Below are positions 1 through 6,457 of a stretch of 39,720 nt of DNA, piece after piece. Every line of letters starts with the position of its first letter. Within the stretch, counting starts at the first letter, position 1. This stretch comes from Fructobacillus sp. EFB-N1 (GTDB taxonomy: Bacteria > Bacillota > Bacilli > Lactobacillales > Lactobacillaceae): assembly GCF_001038455.1 (NCBI RefSeq), contig NZ_LDUY01000009.1, positions 1 through 39,720 on the forward strand. Reading direction: 5' to 3'. Below the pieces are notes generated by a model. The model was not told the origin of the DNA and did no database searches. It saw only the letters and a list, made by a program, of their open reading frames with translations. Made by a program: the position numbers and the translations under genes.

Positions 1-2
1 AC

Positions 3-53
3 CAGACGCCACTAGAAGTTTTTCGGAGTTGTTCGAATTAAACTTGTAATCTG
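3..53 (+). other. Stem-loop upstream of the retron-like cassette; possible tail of the ncRNA
   Basis: An inverted repeat AAGTTT (16-21) / AAACTT (40-45) is enclosed by an outer CAGA (3-6) / TCTG (50-53) pair. It lies just before the broken helix-turn-helix gene and the retron-type reverse transcriptase. Retrons carry a structured msr-msd RNA upstream of their RT, so this could be the end of one whose 5' part lies outside the window. That is inference from position only; the stem is short and no msr priming guanosine could be identified. Confidence 0.25.
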
Positions 54-94
54 CCTTTTAATAAAAATTTGAATAAAAAATAAGGAGCTCAAAC

Positions 95-405
95 ATGACG
101 CAAAAAACAATGTCAGAAATATTAAAAAAATTAAGAATACTATATGATTCTTCGGCTAAAGACTTCTCAACACTACTCGATATCTCACCAAGCTATTTGT
201 CAGAAATAGAAAATGGAAAAAAGAGCCCAGCCTAAAATTACTGAATAAATATGCTGATGTTTTGGGCATTAAAACTTCAAGCATTTTATTATTAGTTGAA
301 GATTCTAATTTTAGTAATGAAAAAAATATGGCAGAAAAGGTAGTGTCTAGTGTTCTACAGAAACTACTAGGCACTTTGACAGCAAAAGGAACATCAAATC
401 TATAA
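95..405 (+). pseudogene. XRE-type helix-turn-helix protein, frameshifted
   Basis: The ATG at 95 follows a good Shine-Dalgarno (TAAGGAG). The frame reads a classic XRE helix-turn-helix, including SYLSEIENGKKSP, then hits TAA at 233-235 after 46 codons. One base later in frame the protein continues naturally (SLKLLNKYADVLGIKTSS) to a TAA at 403-405, giving about 103 residues if one base near 228-231 is restored. It ends nine bases before the RT start, so the two were probably co-transcribed. Small HTH proteins are known retron partners. Intact it would bind DNA, or act as the cassette's effector or antitoxin; which of these cannot be told. The lesion could also be an assembly error. Confidence 0.75.
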
Positions 406-414
406 AATTCTTTT

Positions 415-1332
415 ATGAAAAAAACATATAATATCGACCAAAATGCGCTTTATAATTGCAGTAGTAAAAAAAATTATCCAAATTATTACATATAGATCTA
501 CAAGATCTTATTAAACTATCGAAACAGAGTGACAAAAAAATATATAACCTATCAAAAGAGGAAAAAAATAGTACTGAAACTCGTCCTATATCTGCACCAT
601 CTGCTTCCTTAAAAAAAATTCAAAGAAGAATATTCAAGTTACTAAAAAGAATCGATAGGCCAGACTATCTTATGGCTGGTGAAAAAGGAAAGAGCACACT
701 TAAGAATGCTCACAAGCACCTTAAAAACAATCAAATTTTAAAGTTAGATATGTCAAACTTTTACCCGAATTGTACTCGAGAATATATTTATTCTTTTTTT
801 AACAAAAAAATGCAATGTAGCCCTGACGTTAGTGAGCTATTATGCAATTTATTACTGTACAATAACGGTCTATGCCAGGGCTCATCTCCCAGCATGGTAT
901 TATCTTTTTTTGCGTACCAAGATATGTTTTTTGAAATAAACAAAATAGTAAGTGAGCGAGGTTTAATTATGACTACTTGGGTAGATGATATTACAATATC
1001 AGGTCCTGACAATTTCAATAATAAAAGATAATCTCACTAATTTCAAAAGTTGTTCATGCTTATGGGCATAAAATAAAAAATAATAAAGTTAATTTTAGTA
1101 GGAAGAACAGTGCAAGAAGAGTAACAAGAATTATCATAGATAAACAAAAAAATTAAAAGTGCCTAACCGTATACGAAATGAAATTATACAATTATTTAAA
1201 ATATTTAAAATTAATCCAACCAAAGAGATGAAGTCCAAACTCATAGAAAAAATAAATTTTGCACAAAGTATAGAAAAGAATGCATTTGAAGAACTAAAAA
1301 ATCAAATTAACAGCATAAATATTACAAATTAA
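415..1332 (+). pseudogene. Retron-type reverse transcriptase, three frameshifts
   Basis: The conceptual protein starts at ATG 415 and is about 305 residues if three single-base deletions are repaired: in the A-run at 466-473, in the A-run near 1022-1025, and in the A-run at 1149-1155. Recognisable parts, in order, are an N-terminal segment typical of retron RTs, RPISAPSASLKKIQRRI, the NAxxH motif of retron region X (NAHKH), LDMSNFYPN (first catalytic Asp), QGSSPS, the catalytic WVDD at 978-989 (usually YADD or YVDD), and HAYGHKIKNNKVNF. Region Y reads VTR (1121-1129) where retron RTs have VTG. It would have synthesised msDNA from the adjacent ncRNA. Broken frames plus two altered signature motifs point to a decaying gene; a sequencing artefact is possible for the frameshifts but does not explain the motif changes. 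Confidence 0.85.
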
Positions 1333-1344
1333 GTTGTAATTTAT

Positions 1345-1545
1345 TTAAACTAATTTATGAAAAAAGTTCCCCCTCTTCAGTAATAATACAAAAATAGCTG
1401 TAGAGGGAAAATGTCTGACGAAAATCAACTGGATACACCAACCTAACATAATGCCGGCTAACGAAAGCAAAAAAGCAGATTCCAGTACTTGGGGCCTGCT
1501 TTTCTCTTTGTTAAGGTGTCTATTTTGAAATTTAACAGTTAACAA
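1345..1545 (-). pseudogene. Possible C-terminal remnant of a DUF1294 membrane protein
   Basis: The 66-codon frame has no good start or ribosome binding site. It contains the pattern N-K-E-K-S ... V-L-E-S ... FLLSLAG ... LGW ... F-V-R-H-F. This resembles the DK-x-K ... R-x-P-E ... LLxLxGGxxG ... FRHKT pattern of DUF1294 proteins, which are small inner-membrane proteins of unknown function. The conserved HKT and the N-terminal membrane helix are absent, so if the assignment is right this is a truncated relic. It overlaps the 3' end of the next membrane-protein frame by 14 bases. The match is from memory of the family and is tentative. Confidence 0.3.
1367..1410. repeat. Imperfect hairpin after the RT pseudogene
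   Basis: The + strand reads TTCCCCCTCTTCAG, an A/T-rich loop, then CTGTAGAGGGAA, forming a stem of about ten pairs. No T-run follows on the plus side, so it is not a convincing terminator. It sits just after the broken RT frame and overlaps the possible DUF1294 remnant. Its role is unknown. Confidence 0.4.
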
Positions 1546-1978
1546 TTGATGTGATTCTCATAGATTTCAAAAAATCATTTTTTTGAAAAAATGATCTTTT
1601 GAGAGTCTTGATGCAATTTTTTTTGATGTATTGGACTAAACTTTCTGATAGGGCAAATAGAATGATAAAAAGTAATATCGATAAAATCCAATTAACGTGC
1701 CAAATGAAATTAGTAATTAAAGCATTCAATTGGAGTGCCACAGCAGCACTCCAATTGATGTAAGATAATACTTTTTTCACACTTCCTTCCTTTCTCAACA
1801 CTGTTTTAATAAAGAAGTTATTTTTTAGAATCTTGAGAAGTATTTGTAAGATAACGTTTATTAAATAATAACTAGTAATAAAAAAGATGACTGATAAAAA
1901 ATCCTTTACAAAATTATTATGAAAAAGAAAATGAATAATAAAAAAGAAGATCATGGTTGAAATCAAATAGAGTATCAC
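1532..1978 (-). CDS. Hypothetical multi-pass membrane protein
   Basis: This is a 148-residue frame of unknown family. It is strongly hydrophobic, with about four membrane segments (roughly residues 1-20, 27-50, 76-95 and 98-115) and a basic C-terminal tail (KKNCIKTLKRS). The reading starts at GTG 1978 preceded by AGTAGG; an ATG at codon 9 is an alternative. It begins seven bases after the stop of the 62-codon membrane-protein frame at 1986-2174, so the two look co-transcribed. It lies in the AT-rich island beside the decayed retron. No function can be assigned; small membrane proteins in such islands are often bacteriocin immunity or toxin-like proteins, but nothing specific supports that here. 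Confidence 0.45.
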   Translation of the reverse strand: MILYLISTMIFFFIIHFLFHNNFVKDFLSVIFFITSYYLINVILQILLKILKNNFFIKTVLRKEGSVKKVLSYINWSAAVALQLNALITNFIWHVNWILSILLFIILFALSESLVQYIKKNCIKTLKRSFFQKNDFLKSMRITSIVNC

Positions 1979-1985
1979 CTACTAA

Positions 1986-2174
1986 TTAATAATTTTCATG
2001 AGAACGTTGAGCTCTTGAATTAATGATGGCTGACGTAGCCGTAAAAAGCCAAACAAGAACGCTTAAAAATTCATATTTATTATGAATATGAATACTACTA
2101 AATATATTCACGACCATTACAAATGTGATTATTGTCAAAACTAAAGTATGATATTTTCGAAACAGATTGTACAA
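1986..2174 (-). CDS. Hypothetical small membrane protein
   Basis: This 62-residue frame starts at TTG 2174 behind an AAAGAAAGAAG purine stretch. It has two predicted membrane helices (about residues 9-27 and 35-52) and a charged tail (NSRAQRSHENY). It stops seven bases before the next frame at 1978, suggesting a two-gene unit. I recognise no family. The TTG start and weak ribosome binding site lower confidence, but two adjacent frames that both encode membrane helices are less likely by chance. Confidence 0.4.
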   Translation of the reverse strand: MYNLFRKYHTLVLTIITFVMVVNIFSSIHIHNKYEFLSVLVWLFTATSAIINSRAQRSHENY

Positions 2175-2522
2175 ATTTATTCTTCTTTCTTTGACTTATT
2201 CTTATTTATATTGTCTCAAATTCCTCTAAAAAAAGAGTCCCAAAAACTTTTTTGATGTTCAAAGTTAAGTAAAAGGGTTGCAACTAAGACTACAAATACA
2301 TTTTATTAGTACAGTCATCATTTTGTTTTTTCAACTCTTAATCAAAAATTCTGAGGAAGATATCATTTTATAAAAGAAGATTTTTTCATGCTCGATATCT
2401 ACTATAATATAACCTAACTTAAGTTCAACAAAGTTCAAAGTAATCACTCTCACAAAAAAACAGAACTTGATACCTATCAAACCATGGATATTTGCTTAGC
2501 GTAATCGTACATTATGCTAAGC
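2175..2522. other. AT-rich intergenic stretch
   Basis: No convincing gene is seen in these 348 bases. On the minus strand there is a possible promoter (TTGAAC, 16-base gap, TATAGT) and TTGAAC/TTTGAAC recurs three times. Just below the small membrane gene lies an imperfect 12-bp inverted repeat at about 2495-2522 (GCTTAGC / GCTAAGC). On the plus strand it is followed by TCATTTTTTG, so it could serve as a weak plus-strand terminator. Only tiny unsupported peptides are encoded. Confidence 0.5.
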
Positions 2523-2699
2523 TCATTTTTTGTGGATATTTTGCAAAATATAATAAAGGATAGGCAATTCAATTAGCAAAACTACTATAGTAATTACAAT
2601 TGAATATTTTGGCATAAAACTCTCTATCTCAATTTGAATAGCTGAAGTTATAAGGACAGTAATTATTATTACTACCTTTGCTAATTTATCTTTTTGCAT
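2523..2699 (-). CDS. Small membrane peptide, 58 residues
   Basis: ATG 2699 follows GGAGGA at 2711-2717 and a promoter at 2740-2768. The product is 58 residues with two hydrophobic segments (about 8-20, and 34-52 with VITIVVLLIELPILYYIL) separated by an acidic stretch (QIEIESFMPKYS). The C-terminus is basic (NIHKK). No family is recognised. The complete set of signals (consensus -35 and -10 with a 17-base spacer, and a Shine-Dalgarno) makes this the best-supported gene of the island. It may belong with the two membrane-protein frames at 1532-2174. A membrane-active peptide, immunity protein or toxin-antitoxin component are all possible; none can be shown. Confidence 0.6.
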   Translation of the reverse strand: MQKDKLAKVVIIITVLITSAIQIEIESFMPKYSIVITIVVLLIELPILYYILQNIHKK

Positions 2700-2739
2700 A
2701 TTTTTCAGTTTTCCTCCTTCTCTTTACACATTTCGTGGA

Positions 2740-2768
2740 ATTATAGACTCCCACTTTTTCCAAGACAA
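2740..2768 (-). promoter_or_regulatory. Promoter of the 58-residue membrane peptide gene
   Basis: On the minus strand, -35 TTGTCT (2763-2768), a 17-base spacer and a perfect -10 TATAAT (2740-2745). The start site would be near 2733, giving a leader of about 33 bases. Confidence 0.65.
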
Positions 2769-2980
2769 CAGACACATATCGGATTTGTGAATAACAGTCC
2801 AATAACAAAATATTAATTGTTATTTGTCATTTAGTAACACGTATTCAATTATCGATATTTTCTTGTTGCTTTTATCCTAATTAAAAACCTAAAATCAACA
2901 AAAGCTATAATCCTCTAGCCATTACCACAAATATTTTTATATCTTTTAAAGAGTAAAACCGATTGAACTCATTTTTAATA
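2769..2980. other. AT-rich non-coding stretch
   Basis: I see no gene, RNA or clear repeat between the small-peptide promoter and the terminator at 2981. The sequence is very AT-rich and belongs to the island. Confidence 0.5.
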
Positions 2981-3013
2981 AAAAAGCTTACGATTTAAAA
3001 TCGTAAGCTTTTT
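2981..3013 (-). terminator. Terminator downstream of tRNA-Ser
   Basis: A 16-base inverted repeat with a one-base centre: 2981-2996 and 2998-3013, core AAAGCTTACGATTT. It is flanked by T-runs on both strands, so it can stop minus-strand tRNA transcripts and plus-strand transcripts from the island. Confidence 0.75.
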
Positions 3014-3143
3014 CTGTCACCTGTCAGCAATTTTTTTATTCAAAAAAAGTACCATTTAGATTAATTTTATTGATTTTCCTTGAGTACTAAAGTAACACTT
3101 CTCAAGATTTTTAACTACTAATGCCCACTGTTGCAGGCTTCTA

Positions 3144-3231
3144 TGGAGAAGAAGGGATTCGAACCCTCGCACGCTTTAACACGTCTACACCCTTAGCAAG
3201 GGCGCCTCTTCAGCCTCTTGAGTACTTCTCC
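3144..3231 (-). tRNA. tRNA-Ser (anticodon GCT)
   Basis: An 88-base cloverleaf with the long variable arm of class II tRNAs. The acceptor GGAGAAG pairs with CTTCTCC, followed by discriminator A. The anticodon loop reads CTTGCTAA and the T-loop GGTTCGAATCC. CCA is not encoded. It has its own promoter and terminator. The AT-rich island begins at its 3' side, the usual integration side for tRNA-targeting elements. Confidence 0.95.
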
Positions 3232-3243
3232 GTAACAGATAAT

Positions 3244-3272
3244 ATCATAACAGATAATGTTTGTTACGGCAA
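3244..3272 (-). promoter_or_regulatory. tRNA-Ser promoter
   Basis: On the minus strand, -35 TTGCCG (3267-3272), a 17-base spacer and -10 TATGAT (3244-3249). The same hexamers and spacing precede tRNA-Lys. A direct repeat AACAGATAAT (two copies, 16 bases apart) spans the region 3232-3260. Confidence 0.7.
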
Positions 3273-3278
3273 GCATTT

Positions 3279-3608
3279 TTAACGGTTCTCGATTGCCATC
3301 ACGGACAAATTGAAGTTGTCCCACAATCCTTGATCGTCATTCTTAAAGTCTTCCATCAAAGAGCTGCCCTTTGGCTTAATGGTTGCGGAAAGCTCATGAT
3401 AGACATCGTAAAGCTCCAACTCCTTCTGGTTGTTCCACTTAACCGTGTAAAAGGTACCATCCATCCGGTAGTCCAAAATTTCTTCCAAACCACGCAAAAG
3501 GGTCCGCTCAATCATTTCTTCTTCGGTGACCGCTTCACCTCGGGCATTCAAAATCGCCACTTGGTCCTTTACCTGTTGATAATCATCAGCAACTTCCATG
3601 TTATCCAT
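3279..3608 (-). CDS. Conserved-looking hypothetical protein, 109 residues
   Basis: I prefer ATG 3608, behind an AAAGGCGG Shine-Dalgarno; upstream in-frame starts lack this. The product is a soluble acidic protein, rich in D/E and mixed helix/strand, with no membrane segment, signal peptide or cysteine. Visible features include TEEEMIERTLLRGLEEILDY and a basic-aromatic strand TFYTVKWNNQ. It is divergent from the NAD(P)H-hydrate epimerase gene, 78 bases away. I do not recognise the family. Codon use and base composition match the core genome rather than the neighbouring AT-rich island, so it is likely a real core gene. Confidence 0.75.
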   Translation of the reverse strand: MDNMEVADDYQQVKDQVAILNARGEAVTEEEMIERTLLRGLEEILDYRMDGTFYTVKWNNQKELELYDVYHELSATIKPKGSSLMEDFKNDDQGLWDNFNLSVMAIENR

Positions 3609-3686
3609 TTTGTGGCCGCCTTTCATTACTCTTTTTTGCTGTTCTATATTATAATTGAATATATCTATTATACTAAGGTGATTTGA

Positions 3687-4340
3687 ATGACACAACTCGT
3701 GACAACAGAAGAAATGCAGGAACTAGACCAATACACGATGACAACCATCGGTTTGTCAGAAGATGTTTTGATTGAACGTGCGGCTTTAGCCGCCTTGGAC
3801 GTTCTTGGCGCCGGTGCCTATGACCTCTCCAACGTCTTGGTCTTAGTTGGCCTAGGCAATAACGGTGCCGATGGGATTGCCCTTGCGCGCTTGTTGCACC
3901 AGTTGCACATTCCCGTTTCATTACAGTTTGTCGGTAATGCCAACAAGGCTAAGCCCGCCGTCAAGCATCAGCTACAAATTGCTGAATCCTGTGGCGTTCC
4001 CCGTTCTGAAAAATCAGACTTCAAGCAGGCTTCATTAATCATCGACGCCATCTTTGGGACTGGATTAAATAAGGATCTACCTGAAGGCCTGCAAAAGATG
4101 GTCAAGGCGGCCAACCATATCGAAAGTACCGTTGTGGCACTCGACCTCCCGACAGGTGTGAATGGCACTACCGGCCAAATTATGGGTGCCGCACTGAAAG
4201 CCAAAACGACAATTTCCTTTGGCTTTATCAAGGCCGGTGTCACTGAGAATCCAGGAAAAAAATCTGCTGGACAAGTCCTGGTCAAGGATATTGGGATTGT
4301 CGTCCCAGAGGACTTCCAGTTCTCAATTAAAGAGCAATAG
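3687..4340 (+). CDS. nnrE: NAD(P)H-hydrate epimerase (YjeF N-terminal domain)
   Basis: This 217-residue enzyme converts R-NAD(P)HX to the S form so that the dehydratase can repair damaged cofactor. It is the stand-alone YjeF_N domain, without the C-terminal dehydratase domain. Visible motifs are the N-terminal TTEEMQELDQYTM helix, the GLGNNGADGIALARLL nucleotide-binding loop (about residues 55-70), DAIFGTGLN (about 113-121) with its catalytic-site Asp, and ALDLPTGVNGTTG (about 150-162). ATG 3687 follows AAGGTGAT. It is one of the few plus-strand genes in the core part and converges on rlmH with a shared terminator. Confidence 0.9.
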   Translation: MTQLVTTEEMQELDQYTMTTIGLSEDVLIERAALAALDVLGAGAYDLSNVLVLVGLGNNGADGIALARLLHQLHIPVSLQFVGNANKAKPAVKHQLQIAESCGVPRSEKSDFKQASLIIDAIFGTGLNKDLPEGLQKMVKAANHIESTVVALDLPTGVNGTTGQIMGAALKAKTTISFGFIKAGVTENPGKKSAGQVLVKDIGIVVPEDFQFSIKEQ

Positions 4341-4350
4341 CAATACTACG

Positions 4351-4384
4351 AAAAAAGCCAAACCTCGAAGGGTTTGGCTTTTTT
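4351..4384. terminator. Bidirectional terminator between nnrE and rlmH
   Basis: Stem AGCCAAACC / GGTTTGGCT with a short loop, flanked by A6 on the left and T6 on the right. It serves both convergent genes. Confidence 0.85.
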
Positions 4385-4402
4385 GTCGCATTTGATTACT
4401 AC

Positions 4403-4882
4403 TTATTTATGATAAGTCGAACCCGCTGAAATCATCATTGCTCGATAAATCTGCTCAACCAACACCAAACGCATCAGCTGGTGCGGCAGCGTTAACCGTC
4501 CAAAGGAAAGTAAGAGGTTGGCGCGCTTTTTAATGGCGGGGTCCAACCCCAGGGATCCACCAATAATGAAGGTGAGGGTACCGTGCCCCGTGTTCTTGGC
4601 AGCTTCTAATTTCTGCGCAAAGTCTTCCGAAGCTAGTTCCTTCCCTTCAATCGCTAAAACAACGACAAAGTCCCGCTCCCCAATTTTTCCTTGGATTCGT
4701 TCCGCTTCCTTTGCCTTGATTTGTTGATTTTCGGCTGCCGATGCTTTTTCAGGCGTCTTTTCATCAGCAACCTCCACCATTTCAACAGTCCCGAAACGAT
4801 TCAAGCGCTTGGCATATTCCGCAATTCCCTTTTTCAAGTAATCTTCTTTTAATTTTCCAACCGTTAATACTTTAATTTTCAT
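4403..4882 (-). CDS. rlmH: 23S rRNA pseudouridine-1915 N3-methyltransferase
   Basis: This 159-residue SPOUT methyltransferase is full length for RlmH. It methylates pseudouridine 1915 in helix 69 of 23S rRNA on assembled 70S ribosomes, using S-adenosylmethionine. Seen directly: [23 protein letters not shown]-type N-terminus, the SAM-binding [11 protein letters not shown] loop of the trefoil knot, [24 protein letters not shown] and the C-terminal tail STYHK. In many Firmicutes rlmH lies close to the replication origin; here the intergenic region upstream of it carries a DnaA-box cluster. Confidence 0.95.
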   Translation of the reverse strand: MKIKVLTVGKLKEDYLKKGIAEYAKRLNRFGTVEMVEVADEKTPEKASAAENQQIKAKEAERIQGKIGERDFVVVLAIEGKELASEDFAQKLEAAKNTGHGTLTFIIGGSLGLDPAIKKRANLLLSFGRLTLPHQLMRLVLVEQIYRAMMISAGSTYHK

Positions 4883-5424
4883 TTTAATTTCACCACTTGT
4901 TTTGGTCTAAAATCAAAACTTGTTCCCTTTCATTCAACTTATCCACTTTTTTATCCACTATTCCCCAGACTTATACCCACAAAATCAGCCAACATAGACC
5001 AATTTCTGCTGGTTTATCCCCAAACGCACCACTTATCCACAGGCTTTTGGGGGGACTTTTCCAAAAAGAGAAAGGCGATAAGACTGGGATTTTTGAAAAC
5101 TTATCCCAAATTTTCCCCCATTCCCCTTTTTACGAACAAAAGAGCACATCTGTTCCCCTTAAGTCCATGTCAACATTCGTCTTTTTGCCACATAGTCTAA
5201 GGTTGTCCTTGTGATAAAGCGCTGAATACCGGCTTTTTCCACAGAAAAGGCGAATTTAAAAACTCTTTTGTAACTCAACTATTCATTTTACCGCAAATCA
5301 ACCGAACAGACATTCTAAAATTGGTATAGTCGCTAATTTTATTGATTAGATGTCATTTTCCATCTGTTTATTAAATTTATCCAATCGTTTCGATAAAGGA
5401 ACAATTCACTAAATCACAGTCAAC
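4883..5424. other. Non-coding stretch with a DnaA-box cluster and an AT-rich tract
   Basis: No gene is seen. DnaA-box-like 9-mers all lie on the plus strand: TTATCCACT at 4939 and 4951, TTATCCCCA at 5014, the perfect TTATCCACA at 5033, TTTTCCACA at 5235, and poorer matches at 4971 and 5101. An AT-rich tract follows at about 5255-5420. This layout resembles an origin or DnaA-titration site. The strand bias of the window (rpoBC and ribosomal genes running leftward to the right of this site) argues against it being the active oriC. Confidence 0.6.
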
Positions 5425-5428
5425 AAAA

Positions 5429-5468
5429 AAGCGGATAACTAGGAACGTAATTCCAAGTTATCCGCCTT
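5429..5468 (-). terminator. Terminator of the VanY-type gene
   Basis: Long hairpin GCGGATAACT-x-GGAA / TTCC-x-AGTTATCCGC. On the minus strand it is followed by TTTTTTG. Confidence 0.8.
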
Positions 5469-5474
5469 CATTTT

Positions 5475-6230
5475 TTAAGACGCCTCACGCGCCTTCAGAG
5501 CCTTCAAATAGGCCTCGAGGGTTAGATGATGTTTTGTCATATACTTCGCATTTGTGACCCCAACATACCGGAAATGCCAGGACTCATAATCGATGCCCGT
5601 CTCCTTAATCGATGCCTTGTCCTTTGGGTAACGAAGAATAAAACCATAGTCAGGGGCGTGGTCAATTAGCCAACGCTGCGAAGCGAACTGGTCCATCTCA
5701 CCAGTTAAGCCTGGATACTTCGCTAAAGCATCGTTTCCAGCTAAATCAATGGCCAAACCAGTTTGGTGTTCGGATGAACCAGGTGTTTGCACAACCCTCT
5801 TAGTTTCGGCCAACGCCTTTTCCTCCGATTCACCATTCTTTTCGTTGTTTGCTAAGACATTCGCAAAGACTTCCTTCTGATATTCAATTGATCGGTAGCC
5901 TGACACCAAGGTGGTATCATAACCGGCCGCCTTGGCTCCTGCCATAAAATCAATCACGCTTTGCTGAATCTTTTGGTTAACAACCTTATCCCCAACCTTA
6001 GCCTGGGTAAAACTAATTTCCTGATTTTCTGGATGTTGCTTATTAATCAATACAAGGTTCCAGTCGGTGCTCTTGACACCCTTTGGCAGGCTAGTTGTCG
6101 TTGCCTTTGTCTGTGACTGGCTCGTTTTCTGGCCTTGATTTTGCCTATGTGATCCAAGTGCCAACCAAGCAATCACCGCCAATAAAATCAGAACGATAAT
6201 CACCGCTATGATTCTTTTTTTATTTGTCAT
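5475..6230 (-). CDS. VanY-family D-alanyl-D-alanine carboxypeptidase
   Basis: This 251-residue zinc metallopeptidase removes the terminal D-Ala from peptidoglycan stem peptides outside the cell. ATG 6230 is chosen because TAGGAGG precedes it. Residues 1-6 are basic, followed by a membrane anchor at about 7-26 and a Ser/Thr/Gln-rich linker to about 50. The catalytic domain has SSEHQTGLAIDLAG (zinc ligands His155 and Asp162) and the ESWHFRYVG motif (His219, ending the zinc site). VSGYRS at about 109-114 is the substrate-side Arg motif. It is transcribed alone, with its own terminator. Nothing suggests a glycopeptide-resistance role; cell-wall maturation is more likely. Confidence 0.92.
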   Translation of the reverse strand: MTNKKRIIAVIIVLILLAVIAWLALGSHRQNQGQKTSQSQTKATTTSLPKGVKSTDWNLVLINKQHPENQEISFTQAKVGDKVVNQKIQQSVIDFMAGAKAAGYDTTLVSGYRSIEYQKEVFANVLANNEKNGESEEKALAETKRVVQTPGSSEHQTGLAIDLAGNDALAKYPGLTGEMDQFASQRWLIDHAPDYGFILRYPKDKASIKETGIDYESWHFRYVGVTNAKYMTKHHLTLEAYLKALKAREAS

Positions 6231-6258
6231 CAGCAAACCTCCTATGGCCTTACGGTAC

Positions 6259-6293
6259 AAAAAAAGACTGGAATAAATTCCAGCCTTTTATTT
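6259..6293 (-). terminator. Terminator downstream of tRNA-Lys
   Basis: Stem CTGGAAT / ATTCCAG. On the minus strand it is followed by a seven-base T-run. Confidence 0.8.
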
Positions 6294-6298
6294 TATGA

Positions 6299-6371
6299 TG
6301 GTCAGTCAGGGGCTCGAACCCTGGACCCACGGATTAAGAGTCCGTTGCTCTACCAACTGAGCTAACTAACC
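6299..6371 (-). tRNA. tRNA-Lys (anticodon CTT)
   Basis: A 73-base cloverleaf. Acceptor GGTTAGT pairs with ACTGACC (one G-U), discriminator A, D-arm TAGCTCAGTTGGTAGAGC, anticodon loop ACTCTTAA, T-arm GGTTCGAGCC. CCA is not encoded. Confidence 0.95.
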
Positions 6372-6396
6372 ATGGATGTCTTTCACAACAAAAGAT

Positions 6397-6425
6397 ATCA
6401 TACCATATATAGTGACAATCGGCAA
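6397..6425 (-). promoter_or_regulatory. tRNA-Lys promoter
   Basis: On the minus strand, -35 TTGCCG (6420-6425), a 17-base spacer and -10 TATGAT (6397-6402). The hexamers match the tRNA-Ser promoter exactly. Confidence 0.75.
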
Positions 6426-6457
6426 GCTTTTTCACCAAAAAAGTGGAATTTTCTAAT

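Noticed and set aside
672-1031. Treating the 119-codon frame as an intact small RT gene
   Set aside because: Clear RT sequence continues on both sides in other frames, so this is the middle of a frameshifted gene.
2281-2337. Possible 18-residue cysteine-containing peptide (MMTVLIKCICSLSCNPFT) on the minus strand, lantibiotic-like
   Set aside because: There is no ribosome binding site, no leader region with a cleavage motif and no modification or transport genes nearby; short frames like this are expected by chance.
4897-5214. Plus-strand frame of 105 codons rich in Ser/Pro/Leu
   Set aside because: It has no ribosome binding site, no family resemblance, and lies over the DnaA-box cluster; composition looks non-coding.
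4883-5424. Calling this stretch the chromosomal origin oriC
   Set aside because: DnaA boxes and an AT tract are present, but dnaA/dnaN are not in the window, and the highly expressed genes to the right would be head-on to a fork leaving this site.
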